NCBI RefSeq assembly: GCF_000003815.2
Contig: NC_049995.1
Span: 14,040,262-14,104,261, forward strand
Direction: 5' to 3'
Length of the DNA: 64,000 nucleotides
Source: Branchiostoma floridae
Lineage: Eukaryota > Chordata > Leptocardii > Amphioxiformes > Branchiostomatidae
A program made the position numbers and the translations under genes. Numbering within the stretch: position 1 is the stretch's first letter; every line of letters starts with the position of its first letter. The notes beneath the pieces were generated by a model. The model did not search any database. It had not been told where the DNA came from and saw only the letters and a program-made list of their open reading frames with translations. Below, piece by piece: positions 10,439 to 22,300 of this stretch.

Positions 10439-13076
10439 GGATGGTTGGAAGAGTCTATTCCTCCTGATAGGGGGAGAGGGACATCTGGAGACGCTTATAG
10501 TTTTTATTGTTTAGAGTATCATCGGTAATGAGAAGATGTGACTTCTTACAAATGTACATTGTATGTGACCAATTCTGAAACTGAAAGGCATAGCTATTAA
10601 CTGTTCATTGAAGAAGGTTTTTCCTTTTGATTCAAGGTAAATTGTGTACACTATTCCTCCATTGTTCTAGTCACACAGTGCTTGTTGTTGATACTAGGTG
10701 AAAGCTAGTATATGTGTCAAAAGGGAGCTCCACTTCGCCCCTGCTGGTATGATGAAATCATTGCAAATTTTCCCTTCCTTGACTTCACTTCAGTACCAAG
10801 TTCTTAGTAATCTTAACCACTTACACATAAATTCCAGTATTGAAAGATATTATCATGAAGATATTATTATGGTCAAGATTATGAATAACGATAATTATTC
10901 TAAGACCTGAGATTGTGACATTATCCTAGATTAGCCTGGGTAACATAGTAAACAATGTTGACAATGGAGAACGACACCCAGGCTAGACCTATATAGTGAG
11001 CAGCTTAAATGTTGATAATTTCTAATACCCCTCATGGGCTATTGTTACGAAAGAAATCTTGTCATACCTGTTTGACGGTTATGTAATATGAATATGGGTA
11101 TGCCTGTAATTATGAAGTATGGATATCAATAATAAGTAATTAAAAGATAGAAAAATTGAATGGCCCAGTGGTATTGTCATATTGTTGAAAGATTATTTGT
11201 TGTCTTCCAATGAGATTGGTAGAATTAGAGACACACGTTTCCTTTGCTACAATAACTGCACATATTTACATCTTACAGTCCAATACTTATTTTAAAGGAA
11301 AACAATACACCTGAAACAGCTAAACACACTGTACCTAGTGTACCTTCTTACATGTACGGGGTTCACTTTTTGGACTGTTGCATTGTCATCCTATAGCAGC
11401 ACTGCAATCATAGTATGTCTGTTAGAGCTACAGTGCTACGACGATCACCACATAGTATCATAAAGATGTCAGTACAGTTCAATCATTTACTGATTTGTTA
11501 CCCCTTTTGCTTGACATGAATGTACTCGTCTAATGTTGGAGCCAACGATTGCAGTTCCTATGGTCAAAACACATGTATGGAAAATGATTCCAAGAATACA
11601 ACGTGAATGTCACCTGTAACTTATGAGATAGTATCAGTATACACCTTGTATCTTATGTATCTTATTAATTCTATGCTGTCAACCTGACTTTGCTTCAAAC
11701 ACTCCATCTATAGGAGCTTCACTTTTTTGCTTCTTACATTATTTTTGCACCATTTAAACATTTCTCTGTCATCATCTTGATGCTCCAAAGTTGATTCTTA
11801 TTATGTTTTTGACGACGCCTCAGGGGAGTCGTCAAGTGGTATATTTTGCATTCAGTCTGCAAAAATTCTAGGAATTGCACAGGCATTTCCACAGGAATGC
11901 AGTATGCTGGGTATGCAAGCCCTCCCCCCCAAATCTGTTCCAGATGTATCTCTGGTATGCAATGGTGGAATGTAGGTCACACTTGCTCCCTGGAAGAATT
12001 TGTCCTTTGAAACTAGACAGGGAACTCTGCACAATGGATCACGTTGTCTTGGTTGTAATGTTATGTTATGAAGGATACATTTTCTTTTCTAGAGCTTGTT
12101 CAAGCCATGCGCCACAGGCAGACAGGAAATACTTCTGTAGTGCTCAGCTGTAGGTTTAGGTCACTGGCAGACCACTGTACTGTACCGGGGATAGTACATT
12201 TCTGCTGACTGTAAGTTTATGTTACAGGTGGGCTAGTATATTGTGCCAGGGATAGTGCGACAGGGAAGTTCCAGTCTATTTCTGATTTGAGCTGTATTGT
12301 TGTACCCTCAATCGTCGTCATGGCAATAATACATTTTTATTGCCAGTCTTGTTTTTTTTGTTAAAACATATCCACAGTTGAAGATAGACATTTGTCAAAT
12401 CGTTACTTGATTGAAATGTCATGCAAATGCAAGTTGATCACACCAACTGCTACACGTCAGAAGAAGACGATCTTTCTTTGCTTGCCAAGACGTCTAAAAA
12501 ATAAGAGCAGATCAGAACACATGTTGGTATTGCAAAGAGAGGGGAAGCTAATGCACACCCTCTGTGGATCCTGATATTACAAGAGTTGTAACTAGAAAAT
12601 GCTGATTATCTTTCATCTCACTAGGGTACGAAGAATGAAATATCTACCATGGGTTGCCTCTTTAGCGATTAGGACAACGGTTCGTCGTAGCATTTTTACT
12701 GGCATTGAGATCTTGTAAATACAGTAGAAGTCTGATTTAATTGCACTCCCTATTTGCTAGCACTTTTTGCGTTATTATCCGTATAGTGCAACAAAGCAAA
12801 GCTGGACCGCACCACCAAGGGACTTTGGGATCCCATGCAATTACTCTGTGTAATTATAACACAATTGTGCTGTTATCCAATTAACTAGCTTTTACTGTAG
12901 TTACTTGAAATGTGTACCTCAACTTCATAACCCATATTCTTTAGATAGATGTTAAATTTCTAAAGTAATTTCTTAGTGGCAGAAAATGACATGAGAGGGC
13001 TAATATGCCACAAAGCTGCTAGTTAAAAAGTAGATCATGATGGTAGCTTTTAATTTTCACACAAGGGATATAGACC
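10439..13076. other. VPS26 3' UTR and convergent spacer
   Basis: Between the convergent VPS26 and Roc-COR genes. No credible coding region, transposon end or RNA gene was recognised. Short open frames here (for example 11875-12153) lack codon or family support. It should contain both genes' 3' UTRs; I found no convincing AATAAA near the VPS26 stop. Confidence 0.4.
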
Positions 13077-13324
13077 TTATAGGCTCTCTGCTGTCAAAGT
13101 TTGGCCGATGTCGATGAGAGCTTGCTGCAGGACCTGTAGAGTAGCTTTGCTTCCCTTGTCGTTTCTCCACTGCTTCAGCACTTCCCTGCACATGTGATCA
13201 TCGTCACGATTCGAGTGTTGGATTACCCTTATTTTGTTCTCATTGAACCCCAGCTTTCGGGCCAAGTCGTCCCATTTGCTGCTGACCTCTTTGATGACGT
13301 AATCGAAGCATTGCTCGACGTCAA
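13077..13324 (-). CDS. Last exon of the Roc-COR gene: Death domain
   Basis: Encodes [20 protein letters not shown] and [20 protein letters not shown] then [13 protein letters not shown], ending at TAA 13077-13079. The W-x2-L-A-x2-LG...W pattern is a clear Death domain. ZU5-UPA-Death is the C-terminal order seen in PIDD1, UNC5 and ankyrins, where UPA can mask or present the Death domain. An ATG at 13335-13337 could make a stand-alone reading, but the acceptor at 13325-13326 fits the upstream phase. Confidence 0.88.
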
Positions 13325-16300
13325 CTGAAACAAACATGAATTTATCTTAGTTTCTTGTATATTGCCTGAGTGCAAGCCTCCGTATTGACCGCTTGCTCAC
13401 TTGAAAACAAGTTCTTTTTTTTTTCTTTTTGATTAACTTCACGTAAAATACTACTTGGGTTTCCTTCAAATCAATATGTGTGATGAAAATATACAGTACA
13501 ATGTATTCAAATTCAAACAGAAGTCCATCTGATTTAGTATCCAATACGCCGACTTTTGATTTATGCACAGGGTACCAATGTGACACGTGGAGCATTTGTT
13601 TGTGAAAAACAAAGACTTAAATAGCAATTTAGTCTAGCCAGGCAAACTTTTAGGAATGGCTGACATTTGAATAAGAATGCATTTCAGATCTCTAACACCT
13701 GTTCTACACTAGTTTTTTTCTGTTTCGAAATGGAATATATGTGTGAAGGGTAAATTTATCGTCCAGATTGTGTTCTACTATGCCAATTTGATTAGAGAGA
13801 AAAATCAAATCAATATATTTCACAATCCGCTGATCACCATAACCAATTGAGAATATACATGTATAAGATGCAACAGCAATTTGATAAACAACCAGACTAT
13901 GGTTTCCTGTAGTATACAAATCGGTGACAATTTATGTCAATTAACCCTATCTAGACCAGGGTGGGGGGGTGGGGGGGGGGCTAAAAGTGCCCGCGCCAAC
14001 TTTGACGTCGTATAACTGGCGAACGACGTGTGCTAGAACTACAAAACTTGGTGACTTTTCCTGAAATATTGTTGGCAACAATTCCAAGAAAAAAAATTCA
14101 GTTTGTGATTTTTCGTGTTGCCATGGCAACGGGTTTCTGACAGGCATATTTTCCCAAATTTACTAATTTCAGTTTGAATTATGGGAGTTCATACTTTTAT
14201 TGCTAGATCAAACTTGTTTATTTATATCATTAACATCCTGTGTAATTTCAAGTTACATTTCTAATTAGATATTCATAATTTATGCTAATTTGATGACGTC
14301 ATGGCTCAAAATCCAAGATGGCGGGCAATGTCATTTTCAACGATAAATACATGTTATTTTTACTCAAATACCGTCAAAATATTTTATTTTCTTACAAAAC
14401 ACAATCACTTGATAATTTTTAGCCCATTTCTATTCGGTTTTGGGGTTATATGTGGAAAAAGCAGTATTTTCGAAAATTCAACCTTGTCGATCCAAGATGG
14501 CGTCAAATGACGTCATTTTCTGACGTCATATAGACGTCAGTGTCGTCGTCATTGGCAACAAAAGACTCGGCAGACTTAGACACCAATAAGATCACCTTTA
14601 TAGTCATCGTTTTGTTCAATTCATTTAAGTATAGCGGAAATTTCATATTTTGACGATTTTAGCCCAAAATATGACAATATGACGTCATAATTACGTCATA
14701 TTACGTCATAACGATACCAAAATTACAGAAAATATAAAACTTTACGAGTACATCATTCCCATTAAATTTGGTGATCCTAACCCAAGCCGTTTTGAAATTA
14801 CAAAGGGGGGTCAAAGGAGCCCCCCCTGGTCCCAGGAATCCCAAAAAAGCCTGGTCTAGATAGGGTTAAGTGTTTAATATGATTGTTTTTCTACCGATAT
14901 ACCTCATCAAAATTATCTACAGTTAGAGTGTTTGATAAGTTGTCACCTTCAGCTTCCGCCCCTGCCTGGCTAGACTCCCTGTGCAGATGTTCACCAGGTT
15001 CTGGCCCCGAAACTCCCATTCCTTCAACCGATGTATAGGCAGATATTTGAAGTGAATAAAGAAGTTTTAGAATCTGTAATGTTATGTGTATAGCTTGGAC
15101 CAAGAAGGTTATTTGATATCCTTGCTTGGACCAAGGGAAATGTTGGGAATAGTTGTAAATTGAATTAAAAGATCTTTCATATCTCTAACACTTGCTGTAC
15201 AGTAGATTTAGCGTTACAAGTCGAGGGCGATTTTATCATCTAGAATAGGGGTGGGTCCCGGTACAGAACATTCAGGTACAGGTACGGTTCAGGTCCAAAG
15301 AATCAGGCCCAGGTCCGGACCTAAACCTGGACCTAATTGTCTGTGAAAACTTGTGAATGGGCGATACACAATATAGAGTGGTCCATGTCACTGCTAAGGA
15401 TCCGTTTTGGTGGAGTATCCGCCTGGCGTTTTAAAATCCTATATTGATATAACCAACACTAACTTCGACCAAGTTTGACTTTAGAAACTTGGTAAAAATG
15501 ACTATCAACTCTCCTTTATTTCGCTCTTGTTATTTTCTTGGAGCAGTAAGCCCCAAAGGAGCGAACGTCTTCCGATATAATCTGTTCATTGTCTAATCGG
15601 TCCAAGATGCGGTCCACTGATTTTTCAGGTCCGGTTTTTCTGGACCAGTCCAACAAAAACAGTTTTTCAGTAAACCGTACCGGTACCCATCCCTAATCTA
15701 CACTGTACATGAAAATGTGAAATGTACATAATAATATTAATATATCTTATGATCCATCAAAAACAGCCAATGATACACTCACGGTTTGTCTTATCTCCTT
15801 CCTGAAACAAAACAAAACAAAAACATATCGCGTCATTTTTGCAATATGACGGTACTTCGATGAGTGTTGACTACTTTATCGTATGGTAAATTATTGTGCA
15901 AAGTACTCTTGTGACTAGCATAACATTAAGGTTTGTTTTGTGAAAAACCTAAATGTCTCTAAGCTTTGTAGCTAGACCTCTGTGTTTTTACGCTATTATT
16001 ATATTTCTGTATTGGATGAAAAAATCTCACTACTACATGTATATGTAGAGCGTGCAATTACCATCTTACCTCGACGATTACGAGATGACATACACGTTTG
16101 ACCAAGCTCGTCGTTTCGACGTTAGCTTTCTTGACGATTTCTACCTCACCGACAAGGCTCCGTCTACCGTGTGGTCTATCGAGCAACATTTGGAGGCTCT
16201 GGCCGCTTTTGCGTCTGCAGATCTTTTCTTGTAGCGTCATATCCTTCGTCTTTTTATTGCCATAGACACTTACTGTGACCTCAATGATATCATTATGATA

Positions 16301-19300
16301 AAGGGAGGACTCTGCATAATTTTTTCCACATCTGGCGAAGCCTGAGTCGTACTCATCTGTATCTACGCACTCGTCTCTGCAGACGACATGGAAATTTACT
16401 TGCTCCGGGAGTGACTGGACATTCGGGATAGGCTTGACGTACGCTACAAACGAACAGCTTTTGAGACTTCTTGAAGACAGCGCCCTCCTCACCGTCTTTA
16501 GTATTTTATCGATTGCGCTACCTGGACACCAGATAGGAGACACACGGCTGAAGCTCTGCATAGAAAATGATATTCTGTTCGGGTGGGTCTGGAGATCAAC
16601 CGAGGATGTTATATCTGTCCAGCCTTCTCCATCGTGATGCTTCAGCAGAATGCACTCCATCCCTTGAGAACCTGGAGGTCGCCACGTCTCTACCTCCGCG
16701 GGTCCATTCAGCTGTGCACCGTCTAGGTTGACATCAAAAGCTGGAGAGAACAGCACCTGATCCAGTAGATCACGAGGACAGGCGTTCTCAAGGGACCAGG
16801 GGTAGCCGGAGGTCCAGCTGACACCTCCAGGACCCCTCAAGATACTGGGAATGTCTATGGTTGAAATGGTGATACTCGTGCTTTTCTGAAGAGCATTCTT
16901 TGGTACAGCAAGTTTCACAAAACCAGAAATCTCCACGTCTCCACCCTCTGGTCCTACTGAGGCCTCTGTCCCCCTTTGGTCCTGAGACTCGTCTGGCACT
17001 GGGATATCCCGCACAATGACGGGGAAGCTGATCCCAGTCGCGACCATGTCATTTTCCAACTTTGCGAGGTCACCTGTGGAGGAATGCTTTCATTTAGCTG
17101 ATTTATAGTTTTTTTTTTTATTTCAGAACGTTGTCCTTAAAAAACTTCAGCATAAGGACACAAGTCGAATGTATAAACATGGAAGTGATTTGCGTTCTGT
17201 ACAGAGATTCGGAATAAAATTTGGAGTCAAATGTAGATGGTTCCATAGCAACATTAGACGCGAAGTTACAGCCCGTTGCCATCGCCCAGGTGCGATTAAT
17301 GTAGATCATATGTAATTGTCTTTTCGTAAATTCGAGGAGTACTTCTTCAGGTAAAAATTTCAAAGTGGTGCAACTTAATGGTAATGATGCAAGGGGAAAG
17401 CCAGTACCTACCATGTGTAATGTATCCAGTCTTCGCCATTTCCCTCATGAGATCTTGAGGGGCCTTGATCCCTTGACTTTCCTGTTCGGTACGTGCAGAC
17501 CACACCTTCAATAGGGATCTGAAAGCTGTGTCGTCCAAAGGACTGAAAATGCCTCCGAAAACTGCGTTATGGACGATTCCCTGCAGTTTTTCCTGAGGCA
17601 CTGCACCTCCTGCCATCTGAAGGTCCTCGTGCTCCTGGCTGTACAGGACAGGAGACCGTTGCTGGAGGACCTGGTCCATCCACTTTCTATTCCCATCTTG
17701 GGGGTGCAGCAGGATTGGTAACAGCAGCTTCCTGTTCCGAATGGCGAACTCGTAGTCGAGGTTTGACCAGTTCTTCAGGGCCTGGGGACTGATGACTAGC
17801 AGAACCATCCTGTTGTTTCTGTTGAGCAGGAGTTCCACTGTTTTCACGGTGATGGAGTCAGTTTGCTCCATGGTCACCGTGTCGTAGGGCACACCTGATT
17901 TATCGGCGACTTCTAGGAGAGGTGAGATGAACTCCGGAGTAAAGTCGTTTGTGTGGAGGATGACAAGCTTCTTTCCTGAAAAAATTAAAGTAAAACATTA
18001 ATATTTTCTTCTAACTGATCATAGATTAGCCTGATCAAACTGAGCTTTTAGCAGCCCGCTAAACTGCCCCCCCCCCCAGTAGGGCCATTATCATAAATGG
18101 TTTCTGACACTGAGAAATTAAATGTTATATACAGACTATGTGCAGATGCAGATGTAGATATGATAGATGATAGATACATGGTAGATCATAAAGCTATTTA
18201 TTGTATATGGCTTGAATGATCACAAAATGCTTAGGTACGAGAAGTTTAAAAGTTTGCTTGTAGCAAACATCCCGAAGTAGTACAGCGCAATCCATCGGGT
18301 TTCACTCTCACGGTTTACATACGAGTATGGTCATGACGCACCTCGTTTCTTCCTTGAGAAGAGATCCACAAACTCTGGGCTGGACATTTCCACAGCGGCT
18401 CCCAGCAGGTACGGATCTACCTCCCCTCTCTTCTTCATCTCCAGAACCCGTTCTACAGGTGTCAGCTGGCTCCTGATGTGGTCACACTGGTCAAGCGTCA
18501 GTCCTCCTGCCTGCTCCATAATGTCCAACACGGGGCCGATTGTGCGCATCTCTCGAATGGTGTCGGGGTCTTCTGTTGGATGAAGAACCTTGTGGCCTTC
18601 GTCTCTTGGGGCTTCTGTACGTAGGTTAGGTTTTTCAAATCATTACATTCTTGAGGTTAAAAGTAAGACAGAAACGTTTTGATTTCACCTTTAACTTTAA
18701 AGACTACCTTTACCTTCTGTCTGTACTGTTAATATAACTTACTAACTTGAGTGCAGTGCCACATTGTCCTTGTCTGTGCAAAAACCAAATCGAATAAAAA
18801 ATCAACCGGAAATGAACGCCATTCGCGAACGCGAATCAATTTAATGCATATTTATATAGAATTGGAAAAAAAAACTAAAAAGGTTTTAAAAATACGTACG
18901 TTCTATATCCTTAGACTACTACGAGAGATGCTGAATAAAACAGAATTGAACCTGCAAGATAAAATTACCTGCGCGATGAATCTGCGGGCTACCAGCCATC
19001 CAAACAGAGCGAAACGCAGATGGTATCCTGAGAAAAGACAAGGAATAAGAAGGTCACCTTTTAAAAAATGATTTCAATATCTTATTCTACCCTGTTGATA
19101 ACAGACTACAGACGAGAATGACAAACCAAATTGCAAGGCAATATTTTCATAGTCGTGGCCTTTCTTCCTTACCCTGAATCCCGTTCCACTGATCCAGCAA
19201 CTGTTGACAGTTTCCGGAATGGCGGTCCACACCCGTCTTCTTGAGTGGAGCAGCACAGGTCGTACTGGATACAGGGAATCCACTTCTCTTTGATCTCAAA

Positions 19301-22300
19301 CAAGGCGCTGCTGAGGAACTTCCTGACCCGCAGACCTTCCTCTTCCTTGAAGACGTTAGTAGACGACAGGAGCTCCACCTTTATGTAGTGGTCAACCTTT
19401 GTGACAACGAATGATTGCTTCTCGTCGTCCGTAGGGAAGCGACCACAGCCGGCAAACACACGGGACTCCTCTAGTCCGAATCTGCGCACACACAAGGCCT
19501 GTAGACGGCAGAACATGCCGCTGGGTAGAAACGTCTCGCTAAACACGAAGTAGAGCGACTGTGGGTAAATATGCATGTTGCCGGGATACAGTACGGCGTT
19601 GTCCCTCTTGCAGCTGAGGAGTGCGGGCACGAAATAGATCTCTTCATGCTGACCCTCATCACTGGCATCGCTGATGGCTGTGGCGTTACAGATGAGATAG
19701 AACTTCTCCATTAGCGCTTTTAGTAACGACTTGTGTTTGAGTAGAAATGGATTCTTTCCTTTCTCTTTCAGTTGCTCGTCCTTCTTTTCCCAGATCCTTG
19801 TCAGCAACTTGTCGCTAAGGACTCCTTCCTTTTCCAGCCTCTCCCACATCTCCTTCATCTCTTGATTCGTTCCTCTGTCTTGCTGGTACTTAGGGATTGT
19901 GATGATGGTCTTGAAGACGTCAATCATCACCTGTGGCTGTAGGGTGACGTCATCACGGAGATCGGGCTCGTCAAAGAAGATGATGTCGCCCCGATCGTGG
20001 AAGAAGGTGAGAACCATGGCGAGGGTGTGCTTGTCTGTGATGTTGATGGCAGAATCTCGGGAAAGTTTTGCTATGTCCTGAAACTTGAGGAATCGATCAC
20101 CCCCCTCCCGTCTTTTGGTCAGTTCAGACTTGAGATGCAGCCACGAAATGGGGATTTTCTCGCCCATGTGCGGCAGCTTACTCGCCACCTGCCGTATGTA
20201 TTTACGAATCTCGTCAACTACGGCGTCCTCAGTTGTGTTGTCCACTGCAAATATCTTTGACATGACCAGCAGTCCTGCTGACTTTCCCTCGATATGTCTC
20301 CGTATCTTTCGTTTGTGTTTCTTAATGTAACCCTGTAGAACATCGAAAAATGTTTGCAATTACAACTTTTTAATTGGTAACTGGAAAGAGACTGGATATC
20401 CTGTGAAACAAAAATAAACGCACCTTAGAAACCTTGTCCTTGTTTGTGAGGACGACGATGACTGGAGGTCGTTCTTTGTTGTGCTGAGTGTGAGAGCGAA
20501 TAGAGTTCAGCCAGTGATCCAGGTATTCTGTAGATAAAGACAGTGACATTTAAGGATACCTTTTACAGAATCAGTGTTATAAAGGCTGCTACACTACGCT
20601 ATATCTAAATAAAGACTGTTGAAGGGGTTGCAACAAATTCTTCATATCAAACTCTTCATATAAAAAATGTTAGCATAATTACTATCATTCGATCAAAACA
20701 GAAGTGTGGCGAATCATAAAATGTATATAAAAAGTAATATCTTTATCTATTTAAAGCCCTGGATGATTTTAAAACAGCATATATTTAAGTCATACCCCCT
20801 CCCGTTCTCAAGTTGTCCACAGACGCCATGCGGTCCGGATCTGGTACAGGGTCCGACAGTTTCTGCAGCAGAGACATGACGAGAATGTAGACACCCCGGG
20901 GGGTGATGAAGCAGTGGTGGGTCCCGTAGTAGGTTGCCTGGCCGCCGAAATCCCAGAAGGACAAACGTGGATGATCAGCAGTTCCTAGCTCTTCTTCTGT
21001 GATGCCTGCCTTTATCATTCTTGCAGCATTTTCACGAAGGTGTTCAGGCATTTCGTCTTCAATGTTACTTGGTTTCCCGACGGCTGCTGTTTTTGCGTCT
21101 GGTGTTTCCAATGTGAGTTTGGCATGTCCCGAAATGTTGACTTCCACTTTTGTTGGCTCCTCAGAAGTTGCAGCTGGTAGGTCTGGTTGCGTTTTGTCTT
21201 CAAGATTTTCAACTTGTGGGATTTGATCCTTTCCCTGATCATGATCTGTAGGGATAACTATGAGATTGTATTAATAGGATATATACTGTAAATGCAGAAA
21301 TGTTCGCGGTGGATTAATGTTCGCGGTTTTCGCGGTGACCACTTTACCGCGAAATTAAAAACACCGCGAACATTTTTCTATTGTGCTATTAGACTGCAGT
21401 CTATGGTGTAACCGCGAACTTAAATCCACCGCGAAAAGTCCTTTTTCCCGCTACCGTGAAATTAAATCCCCGCGAACTTAAATGCATTTACAGTATCATA
21501 TCGAAACGTTTCTCGTCCAGTCTGAGCACAAGATGATTCAGAAGTTACACAAGTATTAGAATAAACGATTTCTTTACTGTTACCATGTATCTTTAAGCAT
21601 CTTGTCACCAAGGATTTTTCTCTCTACCACTAGGTATAATCATTTATAAGTATTAAACACTTTACATTGTGGATTTTGATACAGCTAAGGATAGAGCAAC
21701 AAGGACCATGCCTACAATAGTGACGGTCATGTCATTTCCATTTGATACCAATTTTTTGAAGACCACTTTTACCATAATGAATCTTTGCATAGTTTTACAG
21801 AAGGTAGTACTATGAATATCAATAATCACTATTTTATCATCCCTCCCCCCACACTAATTAAGTAGCTGACAGTCATGGCAACTTCTTTGTATAGCCTTGA
21901 GCTCACCTTCTACAGTATCCTCTGGCGCCTTTTTTGTCTCTTGCTGTGTGGTCTCTGTCGTGTCATCATTCTGAGCAATGTACCTTGTCACATTCGCTAA
22001 TAAAAATAAAATAAATGTCAACATTCTAGTTTTCCTCTTCTATCAATAGCGGTAAATGTTTGTTCATCTTTAAAAACTTGAATACCAATCCCTAATTTCT
22101 AATAAAGTACAAAAAGCAACACTGTTGGTATAACTTGAAATATCACCTTGTGGGGGCTCAGTCTTCTGTTGTGTCTGAAGCAACGTTCCTGCCAAGTCAT
22201 CTATCTCCTCTGAAGAGAGAAAAAAGGGAATCAATACTCCAACAATTACCTACAACTTTTATTACAAAGACAAAGAAAAAAAGTACAAAATCACAAGACG

